DNA from: Metallyticus violacea
Lineage: Eukaryota > Arthropoda > Insecta > Mantodea > Metallyticidae
Length of the DNA: 64,000 nucleotides
Direction: 5' to 3'
NCBI GenBank assembly: GCA_030762175.1
Contig: CM060831.1
Span: 35,014,001-35,078,000, forward strand
Shown one piece after another: positions 13,105-23,770 of the stretch. Position numbers and translations under genes: made by a program. Below the pieces are notes generated by a model, which was not told the origin of the DNA, searched no databases, and saw only the letters and a list, made by a program, of their open reading frames with translations. Position 1 is the first letter of the stretch, and each line of letters begins with the position of its first letter.

Positions 13105-13170
13105 TATGTGTCCATCGCTTGTGGTGCCTCTGTAGCAAAAACGGGCATTAAACACTACTCATTCATTCTC
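13105..13170 (+). mobile_element. SINE-A, 5'-truncated 3' tail
   Basis: Matches only the 3' end of SINE-A: CCATCGCTTGTGGTGCCTCT, then AAACGGGCATTAAACACTAC and an ATTC-repeat tail. It directly abuts a SINE-D fragment. Confidence 0.8.
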
Positions 13171-13325
13171 CTCTGTGGCGTGACAGCCAGAGATCGGGCA
13201 TTGGCCTGCCGCAGCGATATCTGCTTTCTCTAAGTCTTACGACTCCATTGATAGAAGGCAGTATTGCAGGAAGGCATGTGATCAGCACGCCGACACTTGC
13301 TGATCATGCCGCTTTTCAAGATCGA
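13171..13325 (-). mobile_element. SINE-D, 3' part
   Basis: Shares 'ttggcctgccgc', 'tcttacgactccattgatag' and 'ggcagtattgcagga' with the fuller copy at 48970-49270, in the same orientation. The tRNA-like head is missing. Confidence 0.7.
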
Positions 13326-15734
13326 CCTTATATTTACTGTTTGGGTATTTTCAAACCATTATGTGTGAAATATATTAACGACTGTATGTAAATAAACTGT
13401 GTTTAAATGGCACTTTTGAGTTTGATAAAGTTCTTCTTCTTCTTTATTTTGTATTATACAATTACCTTTCTCTAGGACTAATTTTTCAGTATGCCCGAAG
13501 AGCGACTACTACAAACATTAACGGGAAGATGTTGTTAATGTTATAAATGGTAGTTCAAGTAAATTTTGTAACAGGTAGTAACACACACCTGCTTTTTCGT
13601 CATCACAAGCATCAAGTCAGTTGCGAGTCAGCAGACCAGTGCTGTGGGAAGTTCATTAATTTAGAAGTGTGTGTTATTGTTTAACATATGCTTTAATGTA
13701 CTGACAGCACTGGCTAGTATAATTTGGGCATAAATTAATCATGAACTCTCGACCTAATGCAGCTCAATTTTCATCTTTAGTTTAAATTTAAATAAATCTT
13801 GTGAAGCTCATATACACTGGAAGAAGAGCAACTTAATATTCATCATGAAATTACTCCCATTTCTCAATGAATTCTTAGTAAGTGATAGTAAAATTTTAAA
13901 GGGGTGTAAAAAATGCATGGACAAGGAAGAGCGGGGTTTTTAGTGTTTGCCTTCCTAAGTAATTATAGTGCGCCTGCGCGATTTTATTTCACAATTTTTT
14001 TAATTTTTGGAGCAATATTGGTTTATAATCCCGTATCAGTTGGATGCATACGTAAGTCCTCAATAACTATTTTCTTTAAGCCTTGATTTCTGTTAGTTCT
14101 GTGCATTTTAAAGTAATTGCTAAAAAAACTTGTGTGGCTTTTTATAAGGTATCGTTTTATTGCTTTCTGAATGGTTTTTTATAAAAACAATAACGCACAA
14201 CAGATTATTTTGTCGGATATTACACGTTAATCCTTCTGTCACCAGGGAAGCTGCTGAGTACATAGTGACTGAATAGCAAAATCAGGAATGGAGATTTCAG
14301 ATCAGGCTGTGAGAAATAGGGTGAAAAATGCAGGGTGAGTGCAGGTCTGGAGTGCACTTTTACCTTCACACTCAGCATAAAGAAGGCCGTTTGATGTCCT
14401 CTCGAAATCAAATGGCAACTTCCATATTGCAAGGCTGTTGCCTATTCCTCTTTCGTCAAGCAGATTAATGTTCGTATGAAAATGTATTAGTGAACGGGAT
14501 AAATTGTTCCATAATGAAGTCATGATAGCAAAAAGTGAAAAATATCAACATAACCTAACATAAGCCATTAAAATGGGACAATAGTGAGTTCTGGGGCCTC
14601 CTGTAAGGTTAGATGAGCTTCAAAAGGTAATAAAGGGATCATACAAACTACGGAAGACTGAAATGATTATGAAGTATTGTGGAGAGCCTTGACTATGTTA
14701 TAATCAAAACATTTATTTATCTATAATATATTAAAACTGCAAACTTTCACACCCTATCCTGTTAATTTAAGGAGATCTGAATTTTTTGGCATGGTTACTT
14801 CCCTTTCCTCCTCAACCAAATGCTGGGAACATTTTCAGTGATAAATGAAGTGGTTATTCTCCCAGAAGGGCAAATGCAAATGTATATAAACACAACTTAA
14901 ACAGTGAAAAATCAGCCCGAAAACCCTGTGGCTTTCATTCATATTCCGCATCACCGCATCTCGGCAGCTGTGGCTGTAATGTAATTAACAAGCATTGCAC
15001 ACACGTGTTTATAAAAAATGCGTGTTCATGCACGAAATCTTACACTTGTATCTTATGAATAGCAGCACTAATGAGAACTGTCGACTGGGACAAACTGCAC
15101 AGTTGATGTACAAGTACATACTACATGTGTTGCCACAAGATTACAACCAAATTCTGTTTGAAGACACCAAAGTTCTGGCTGCTATTTAGCCATTGCACTA
15201 AATTCCGCAGAGAGGAAATCGAAATTTACAAACATTGCATTTCTATGGGTTAAAATGACATGTGTTGATGAGATGCTTTAGGAGACATCTATTGATCGAC
15301 ACTAGACCTATCAGACATGAGCTTAACTGCCCAAGAGGTAACCAATATATAGATATACTGTGAGATAAATGTGTTTGCATTTTACAACTAACCATTCGAA
15401 ATGAGTGACGTCACGACTGCATTTCTATCAGATAATCAACACAATGATAATTCGTTGTGGAGAATGGGAATGAATCTCATTGTAATTTTTTATTTTATTA
15501 TTTGTATTGTTATTTTTTATTTTGTGGGGAAAGCTGCAAACATCAGTGCCGCCCCATTACCTGACTTGAAACTAGTGCAGCCATGTAGGAATGATAACTG
15601 AAGTCACAAATACAGAAATTAACTATGGCATTCTGCACTGTTAACGGGCATAAGTCAAATAAAGTATAAGCACTTACGGCTTAGATTAACTGTAGCATAC
15701 CATAGATCAAAGAAGCACAAATTAATACTAATGG

Positions 15735-16034
15735 ATTTTTATTTGTTTATTTAAGGACGCTTTTTAACATCTCAGGTCATCAGCGTCCCATTCTATTTAG
15801 GGCGTGAAATGGCCGACAAATTTTGCTCAGAGGCCTTTTCTTTTAGGCTTGAGGTTCTTTTTCGTGCCGTAAATGTACGACACGGGACCCACGGCTTTAC
15901 TTCCCTTCCGAAGGAAGCCATACTTAGGATTTTTACGCCCGAAAAAAATCCATCCATCATGGCCGGGTTCGAACCTGCGACCTTGGGTTTAGGAGGCAAG
16001 TATGGTTACCACTACACCACCAGGACCGACAATA
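15735..16034 (-). mobile_element. SINE-E, full length with perfect 12-bp TSD
   Basis: A 300-bp element on the minus strand flanked by identical copies of TAATACTAATGG at 15723-15734 and 16035-16046. It has a tRNA-like head (GGTGTAGTGGTAACCATAC and B box GGTTCGAACCCGGCC), a unique body and an A-rich tail (T-rich on the + strand at 15735-15752). Related copies are at 23300-23540 and 62699-62876. The perfect TSD shows LINE-style retroposition and suggests a fairly recent insertion. ORFs read through it on either strand are not genes. Confidence 0.9.
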
Positions 16035-17464
16035 TAATACTAATGGGAGGAGGGGTCAGAGTTCATAGTGTTTTTGTATTAAGAGCATATAAATTATATA
16101 TTTTTGTAATCTATATGGTTTAGAGATTATATACATATATGTAAATCCTTAGGTACCTAAATATTGCATAGTAAATGAAAGTATTTAGAATTATGTACTT
16201 TTATCCAGAAAACCCATGAGTTCATTTTAGTTTTAAAAAGCAGACAGCATTGTAACAGATGCTTATAAAAAACATGAAAAAAATTTTAAGAAATGTATCA
16301 TATCATTTATTTATTATACTCATGTAATATAATTGTACATAAGGAATCATGTGTATGAAAATGATTTAGATTCGCGCTTAAACAAATTGTAAGATAATGG
16401 AACTTCTATTTTTGCTGTATGAGCAGGGCATACATACTTATTGCAGAATTGCAGGCCTTCGTGTGCTTTCGGTTCTCACTTCTTGAACATAAACAGCTGC
16501 TCACTGTACTTCGACCTGAATGCAGTTCCACCTAAAGATATGTTCCGCATTTTAGATGTAGATATACTGAAGTTTAGCACGTCTTTTTATATTTATGATG
16601 CAAATTTCTAAAGATAGTTGCTTCAAATACTCTTTCTTGTTCGAATTCCTTTTTGTTTGCCGTTTAGCCACCGGTCGTTAGTTTCATGAAACAAGACATG
16701 AATTATATACTGTGATGTCAATTAGAACCGCCATTGGCCATTGCCGCATTCCTCGACGACAAGAGTATGTTCCTACGCACTTGTCAAGAGCAGCCACTAA
16801 CTGCAATTATTATCAAGACCAGAAATTCAGTGGGCACATTCACCAACAGCAATTGCTATAACTGAACAGTTAATTTTTACTGCAAGTTGATTTTTTCTTT
16901 CAATGTGTATAACATGACAATACAAATCATAAAAGCACAAAACAAATTTTGCATTATATAAGAGATATTATGCCTTTTTTCTTAGGGGTAAGTGATCCCT
17001 CTCCTCCTCACTTGGTGTTAAGCCAGAGTGGTGACACTCACGCGCGTGTGTTGTCGGCAGCACCTAGTTAACGAATGATAATTCCTCGGCAGTTGGCAAA
17101 TGTAAAATAAACAATAAGGCAGTTTGTTTACAAAAAGGGGTCATCTTCAATCACTCGCTAATAACACAGTAGGTACAGTACTCTTAAAGCCGATACCTTC
17201 TGATCAACCCTCCAAGGCAAGGTGCAGTGACTAGTAATAACGTCACCCATTCAAAATGAGGGATCAGAAAAGAGCAGCCTTCAACACGAGCTGTGTTCTG
17301 TGACTCAGAGTCAGTACAAATCTTTGAATGAATCGTGTGGACACTGGAATGATAACAGTAGAGTTGAAACTTTCGTTTCTTTCTCATTGAGCCAGGATAT
17401 ATGAGAGATTCATTCGATGATGGTGGTCACTGAGCCAGGTGTGTCTGGTAGAAAACTTTGGGGC

Positions 17465-17905
17465 TGTCATTTTCCGGCCATCCTGACTTTGGGTTTATTC
17501 GTGGTTTTCCGTGGTCATTTAGGCGAATGTTGGGATGGATATTTACTCTCTCTTCCAAGTCTTATAATTGTATTCCATTGTTTCTGTTACAGGGTCGAAA
17601 GAGCCAGGTGAGCTGGCGCGGTGTTTTGGTGACTTGCTCTTTGGAAAGGATTCTGCACCGGCGTCTGGAATGAAAGAGGACCATTGGAGGGGCTCGCACA
17701 ACTCAGCAACTCAGTAACGCGCTAGGAATCCCTCTGCGTTCGCGCAGTCCCGCCCATAGATTCCGTATGACCGGTGTATCTGTCACTTCATTCCTTCTTC
17801 CCCTAGGTACCTCCATTGGCGTAGGCACAAAGGGCCAACCCTGAGCAAGGCTCAAGTATCGAAAGCATTCTCCTCCGCCCTAGACTATCCATCCATCAAT
17901 CCAAC
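17465..17905 (+). mobile_element. SINE-B copy 2
   Basis: Shares with the copy at 21134-21655 the blocks 'ccatcctgactttgggttta', 'tccattgtttctgttacag', 'gtcgaaagagccagg' and 'ttctgcaccggcgtctgga', then ends near 'gcattctcctccgcc'. The tRNA-like head is not clear in this copy, so it may be 5' truncated. It lies about 0.7 kb upstream in coordinate of the TMTC exon. Confidence 0.7.
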
Positions 17906-18567
17906 GTGGTGTTCGCCACTTGACACACTTGCTATAATAATGTACAGTACAGTACATTGTTCATGTAACATGTTTTCAGTTAAAAACTCCAAATAAATTT
18001 GCATCCGGATAAGCCTTGCATTCAAGGACTTATTACTAAGGTAGGACTACATCAGAGAACATATTACCTTATCTTTGCTTAAGTTTGTTAGATGAAACAC
18101 AAGAATTTCCTATGTAGATGCTGACAGTAATTTATTATTTTCAGTTTAAATGCAATATCATTTTATGCTTTCAGTAAATAGAAAACACTAAAATATAAAA
18201 GAACAACTTTACGCGCAGCTATTCTATCTCTCTTTTCCCGGTTGCCGCGGCTGCACTTACCCAATAAAAAGCCGCGCTCAAAGCGGCTCAGAACTGAAAT
18301 AATCTCACTGTAAAGTATATGCTTTAAATATACATATATATTGCAATAGCTAAAATCAATGCATGGCGCCAAGTTAAAAGTTCTTTATTGGCTGAGTTTT
18401 AATGACTACATGCTCAATTACATACAAATTACATTGTGCAAAAACAAACAAACAAAAACAAAACAAAAAAAATAAATAAAAATGTATACTGTAAACATTT
18501 AAACCGTACACCCGACATAAGAATTATATAAGCTTACTAATATTGGACAAAAAAGAAGAGAACTTAC

Positions 18568-18641
18568 CCGTGATAAGCCAAGAAGGATAGTAAGAAGAAA
18601 ACGCATGCTAAGACATCCGCCCGGCCTACTATGCCTGTAAC
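18568..18641 (-). CDS. TMTC1: TMTC1-like internal exon (upstream of the two)
   Basis: A 74-bp exon encoding 24 codons plus two bases. The translation begins VTGIVGRADVLACVF and ends in a hydrophobic run FFLLSFLAYH. The GIVGRAD motif followed by a membrane helix is characteristic of TMTC proteins, ER membrane O-mannosyltransferases of the GT-C type that modify cadherins and related proteins. On the minus strand the exon is preceded by a pyrimidine-rich tract ending TTGCAG and followed by GTAAGTT, a consensus donor. It ends two bases into a codon, matching the exon at 2719-2859. In the family, a segment ending near HTEA should precede this exon; I could not find it up to 64000, so it probably lies outside the window. 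Family assignment is strong. The TMTC1 label rests mainly on the following exon. Confidence 0.82.
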
Positions 18642-19652
18642 CTGCAATAAAAAGAAACACTGTAAGTATTTTTTTCTGTTTTGAAATCATCTTTCTCATC
18701 CGCGCAGTTTACAATGACCATGTAAACCTAAATTAAAGAACTTTCAATCTTATTTTTAAGCTATCTTATTCTACAAATTAAGATATTTTGACCATTGATA
18801 TTTTAATTGCTTTTTTAATGTTTTCCTCTACTTTTCTCTTCTAATTTCTTGATCGTGCTTGTTATTTATGTTTCTCTTTTATTAATTTTCTCCTCCCTAT
18901 GTCTTGCTTAAATATTTCTTAAAGAATTTATGGAATATTTCTTACACAGTTCCTCACAGATTATTCCTTTATCCTCACCGTTTACATTTAAATTATGTAA
19001 TAACAACGCACATAGACATTTTAAAATGTTTTGAAAATATTTAATGGACTTAAAAAGTAAAATTAAAAAAAATAATTTTACAAAGTATGCATGAATATGA
19101 GATTACCTTGTTTGTTTATATTGTAATATTGTAATATATGTTTATAATGTAATATAATGTAAATTCATCATAGTGTATATCAGTGTGGTCTAACTGTTCT
19201 TCAGTCATGGTCTAGATTATTTCTCAAGAATGTATTAAGGGCCACTCATAACTCTTTAATGTAAAGTATTATCACCATTATTATTATTATCATCTGAAAA
19301 TGATTATTACGGTCTTCAAAATAAAATCACTAATCTACATATTTATGTAATAAATTTATATAAATGATCAATATAGTTGATAAAAGGCGATAAAGAGTCA
19401 AAGGCACAATAAAGAAGTTGGAAATAATTGTAGGCTCTCAGCTGTTGACAGAATCAGATGCATATTTGAGATGAACCAACCTGCCAAATTCACAATCGCA
19501 ATGACTACCACAGCGGTATAGGAGTTGTGCATCTGTTTTTAGATTTAGCTTACCTTTTTTTTTTCTTCCCCTTCTCTGAAAATTTGCCATCAAATCGTCA
19601 GAGAATTTACTTGATAAATTCCCTCCAAGGCAGAGTACTTCAATGATCAGTT

Positions 19653-20235
19653 TCACGACGGTCAATCAGAAAGTAATGCCTATTTTTTATTTTAGATAAA
19701 TTGGTAATATGGGCAAATTCAATTAAGCGCTAACTTCCACCTCTTGCACTATAGTCCTTGGCAATAGCAGCTTAAGCCAACAGCAGGTAGTTAGAAAACT
19801 TGCTGACACTGACGTGTGATAGAATTCTTGGATACAGAAGGTGGAATGCCAGTTCGCTTTCATGAAAGGCTGCAGAATTTTTATGGAAATATAACAGTGT
19901 ATATCAGCACCGTTAGACACTGGGTTCTCCTTACGGAAGATGAAGGGTCAATCCCATTGGCTGATGAAAAGCGAAGCGGCAACCCGGCCACTGCAGTGAC
20001 TCCACGCAATATGCACAGTCGGTATGATTATTTATGTTGACCGCCGGTAAAATACCTAAGCTCAGGATAGGGATTACATGCTCTTCAAAAAATGTGAACA
20101 AAAAACATTAAAAATATGAAGATTATATCGAAATGTGAAAAATTAATCATGAAATCTGAACCAATTTCACTTAACTTTCTTGTAAATTAAAATTAAAAAA
20201 TATAAGGAACATTACTTTCTGACTGAACCTCGTGA
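19653..20235 (+). mobile_element. Non-autonomous mariner with TIRs (583 bp)
   Basis: The ends are inverted repeats: TCACGACGGTCAATCAGAAA at the left, and the complement of TCACGAGGTTCAGTCAGAAA at the right (ACTTTCTGACTGAACCTCGT on the + strand). Inside, the frame from 19816 reads MIEFLDTEGGMPVRFHERLQ and then STVRHWVL, and EKRSGNPATAVTPRN. These are the HTH half of a mariner transposase of a different subfamily from 4650-5925. All catalytic parts are gone, replaced by AT-rich sequence. It is an internal-deletion (MITE-like) derivative. The TA dinucleotides at the ends are degraded. Confidence 0.78.
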
Positions 20236-21059
20236 CTTCATGGTCTGTATGTAATATTTTACTCTGATGCAAAATGTCCTGAGGCAGAAAAAATTCGCGA
20301 GGTTTTCACAAATTTATTAAGTTTTCCTATTGTTTGTATGTTTGGTTTTTTTTTTGTCATCCATAGTAACAAATCGCTAATAGAACTCAAGATATTTTCT
20401 TTTTCAAGTCAAAATCTCTTGAGAACTCACTGAACTGATCCAAAACAAATACATTGCATTAACTTTTTTTTTCTTACAAGAACGTTACCAAAATTTTTCG
20501 AAACGATCTCCAACCAACCATCACCGGGAACTGAACAATAAAGCCCCTCTTTAGTAAACATCTAAAGACAGGACTTTCGCTTTCACCTTACTCTGGACGT
20601 TACTGTATGGAGGGACTTTCTATATGAGTTAGTCTTTTTTTCCTCTCGGCTACTACACAATATTCATTATCCATATGCCACAGAAAAAACTTCATTCAAA
20701 ATACATTTTTTGGCTTAGAAACCTAAAAGTAGAATCACCTAAAACAATACGTAACAACATGCCAACAGAGAATATAACTATAATTTACCACATTGCGTTT
20801 AACTCATTCTGATATTTCCTTATAAGTGAAGCATGGTATTGTATTACGGAGCGATCCAATTAATAGTGAACCGACTTGCGTGATTCCATATTGACTGGAA
20901 CAATAATATGCTGGCTTATGGCTGTTAGTGTGGATTTGGTCTGTTCAGTTTACGATCTCTAGTGTATAGCGAGCAATAATATTTGATTTCTTAGCCAACT
21001 TGTCAAGTTCAAAGAAGATTTGAAGAAAGCCTCCCGGGTAAAGTACGGACTATAACAAC

Positions 21060-21074
21060 AACCACAATAATAAC

Positions 21075-21108
<34 letters not shown>

Positions 21109-21110
21109 TA
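21060..21110. repeat. (AAT)n microsatellite
   Basis: Runs of AATAAT units, immediately before SINE-B copy 3. Confidence 0.95.
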
Positions 21111-21133
21111 TATTTATTGCAGTCATTCCTATC

Positions 21134-21655
21134 TGGGTAGCTTAGGCGGTAACAGTTGGGACTCACATTTGGGAGGTCCAGGCATCAAACCCAATGGGGC
21201 CGGCTATCCTGACTTTGGATTTTTTTAGTTATTTCCCTGGTCGCTTACAAAAATGCTGAAATATATATTTAATTTTCATGCATTTTGAATGCTCCCATTT
21301 CATATCATTTCATTCCGTTGCTTCTATTACAGAGTCGAATGTGCCAGGACAAGATGGGCTAGTGCGGTGTGACGGTGGCTTGCGTTTTAGAAAAAATTCT
21401 GCCCCGGCGTCTAGTATGGAACCTGCCATTCTGAGGAGCTCGAAGTACTCAGAGGGATTAGGACTCCGCTGGGGTTTTATCTGGAAACAAAGCTCAGATC
21501 TCCGTCTATATCGTAATCTCACCACCTGTAACCTTCTGGTTCTTCTTCACCTCATCCCTTCTTCCCAGAGTGCCCCAATGGAAGCACAACCGGCCAACCG
21601 TTGGGTAAGACTGAAATACCGAAATATCCTCCTACGTTCTTAACAATCCAATCAG
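21134..21655 (+). mobile_element. SINE-B copy 3 (~520 bp)
   Basis: Best preserved head of the family: GGGTAGCTTAGGCGGTAAC resembles an A box and GGCATCAAACCCAATGG occupies the B-box position. The body follows with 'ggctatcctgactttgga', 'gaatgtgccaggacaag', 'ttctgccccggcgtc' and an end at 'ttcttaacaatccaatcag'. It is flanked on both sides by AAT-repeat microsatellites. The 121-codon ORF within it is not a gene. Confidence 0.72.
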
Positions 21656-21751
21656 ATCCAATACGGGATAATATCAACAATATCACAGGCGTGGTAATTA
21701 GTGGCTTTTAAGCGTATTTTTGCAGGGAGAAGCTGCAAATTAAAGTTGAAT

Positions 21752-21803
21752 TAATAATAATAATAATAATAATAGTAATAATAATAATTGTTATTATTAT
21801 TAT
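21752..21803. repeat. (AAT)n / (ATT)n mirror microsatellite
   Basis: AAT repeats followed directly by ATT repeats, giving a self-complementary AT tract that could fold back. Confidence 0.9.
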
Positions 21804-23054
21804 ATGTATTATGTTTGTATGAAATGAATTTGTTGCGTAAAACTGTAATTTTCTGGTGCTGAAAGAACTATATTATGTACTTGGGTATGCGCAACGATTA
21901 TATTTTTAAGCCTGAAATGGTTGAAGGGTTGCCAATGTGATTACTTATTCAAATATATCTTAAGACATTTTTAACAACTCTGAATTACACTACGGCCTGC
22001 TTTGAAATTATCATAAAGAATGTAAAAATTAAGTTTTTAGTTTGAATATCTTTTGTTTTAATATAAGTTGTCTAAGAAAAACTATTATTCGCTATTCTAT
22101 TATTTGCACTTTGACCTTGTAAAGCCACATGCTTATTCAATTCGGCTTTCGATTGTTTTTTCGTTTTTCTGAATAAGGAAAATTTTTCACAAATTCAGTA
22201 CTGCTTGAGTCAGGCGTTGGACGTTAAGATAGAGCATGTAAATCTCTGAAGAACTCCGTTCATCCAAACCTTTAGTCGCATTTTATTTTGCGTGGCTCAA
22301 AGGAAATGCGTATTTCCGGTTTCACAGTTCCTCGTTCACATATTCCACTCGTCTATATGCAGACAATGGTCGGAATGATTTTTGTGCTCTATTCTTTCTT
22401 TGAACTCTCTGCACTCCCTCCATACACACACAGTATTGACACAGCGCTCGGAAACAAATATACAGCTCTCTCGCATTTGATTGACGTTTTCAATTTAGTG
22501 CACCTGTTTTATACCATATACATCAATATCAATAACACATTCCCAAAGCAGAAGACCTATCATTGCATGGAAAGCTATAAATTGACAATTACGATGCTTC
22601 GGCGTGTAGCTTAAAAAAAGCGCTCTTAACGACGAGTTTCAAATAAGTATAAATTACTTTATTGGTTTTGTTATCTGAAACATTAAGGAAGAAATCCTCG
22701 CTTAGTGTTCTAGCATAGGCTAATGGATATATGAAAATTAATTAAACATGTGATTGAGTTATTTAAATTTATGAGTTTTAGTAACATACTCTAAAATTAT
22801 ATTATACCAAATGACCTCCTGCGCCGCATTTTAAATGAACGTAGATTGCTCTGCATTACATTTATTTAGACCAATAAAAGTACAAGTTCTACCGTAGATA
22901 TCAACGTTTCCTTTCCTTGCTCTTCTTTCATTGAAAATCATGTACCGAAGAAAAGTCTACCTTCATTTAACGTACGGAGCAGAAAGGCTACCTGGTATAT
23001 TATATAATGCCCTCTTATTTTGTTAAGTTACATAAATATGGAAGCATTGACATG

Positions 23055-23137
23055 ATACCGCCTGTGGTGCCTCAGTAGTATAAACGGACGTTAAACACCA
23101 TTAAAAAAAAAGGACGTTAAACACCATTAAAAAAAAC
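23055..23137 (+). mobile_element. SINE-A 3' tail with duplicated end
   Basis: Contains CCGCCTGTGGTGCCTCAGTA and the terminal segment GGACGTTAAACACCATTA plus poly-A twice in tandem (23086-23111 and 23112-23137, period 26). It is 5' truncated. Confidence 0.8.
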
Positions 23138-23299
23138 TGACATAACCAACCTCTTATTAGGAAGTTCTCTGCTTATTTGTCTGAATTATAAGAAAACAGA
23201 TGATGTGCATATCTAACTCAGAACTCGAGAATACTTTTTATATTTATGTGAAACTGTGATTAGCGTTAGTAAAATATTTAATTGATACAGTGATGGAGA

Positions 23300-23540
23300 G
23301 TGGTCTAGTGGTAACCATACTTTCCTCCTATACCCAAGATCGCGGATTCAATCCCGGCTAGCGCCTATGGGTTTTTTCCGTTGTAAAAATCGAAAGTATG
23401 GGGTCCTGTGTGGTACATTTACGGCAAATAAAAGAACCTCAAGCCTGAAAGAAGAGGCCTCCGAGCAAAATTTGTCGGGCGTTTCACGCCCTATATTGAA
23501 TGGGACGCTGATGACCTGAGATGTTAAAGAGCGTCCGTAA
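23300..23540 (+). mobile_element. SINE-E copy, plus strand
   Basis: The tRNA-like head GTGGTCTAGTGGTAACCATA and B box GGATTCAATCCCGGC are followed by the family body ('aaaagaacctcaagcctga', 'gagcaaaatttgtcgg', 'gggacgctgatgacctgaga'). It is flanked by ATGGAGA at 23293-23299 and 23541-23547, a plausible 7-bp TSD. Confidence 0.82.
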
Positions 23541-23550
23541 ATGGAGATCC

Positions 23551-23770
23551 AGGACCAACTTCCTGATGTAGTGGTTAGCGTTGCTGGCTGCTGGCTGGGA
23601 GGAAATTTTCGGAATAAGGGAGGTTTCACCCAGCCTCTGAGGACAACTGCTTGATGGAGAAGTGATCTTCGATCTCGCAAGCCGCGCGATGTCATGTAAC
23701 GGAGATGGAGGACGCAGTGGTTGTCGCGGTAGGTCAACGGCTCTCCTCGGGATATGGTGAGCCATAGATG
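23551..23770 (+). mobile_element. SINE-D copy, plus strand
   Basis: The head GTAGTGGTTAGCGTTGCTGG is A-box-like. The body shares 'cacccagcctctgagga' and 'cttcgatctcgcaagccgcg' with the reverse complement of 48970-49270. It sits directly after SINE-E. The 3' half is diverged. Confidence 0.7.

Larger units (their letters stand above)
2860..18567 (-). other. TMTC1-like intron, 15.7 kb
   Basis: This is the inferred intron between the two TMTC exons, bounded by GTAAGT at its 5' end (18567 side) and TTTCAG at its 3' end (2860 side). It holds a full-length mariner, SINE fragments of families A, B, C, D and E, and a DUF4817-type deletion derivative, each listed separately. Between them I see nothing assignable at 2860-4640, 5928-6810, 6940-8850, 9525-10765, 10880-11660, 11880-13100, 13330-15720 and 16050-17460. 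Those parts are AT-rich with homopolymer tracts and short chance ORFs only. The 4000-4560 part has weak transposase-like traces, noted under findings. Confidence 0.75.

Noticed and set aside
21278..21643. 121-codon + strand ORF
   Set aside because: It lies wholly in SINE-B copy 3, and the other copies do not preserve the frame.
22288..22614. 108-codon + strand ORF with hydrophobic stretches
   Set aside because: No motif, no convincing splice sites. Hydrophobic runs are common in AT-rich chance ORFs.
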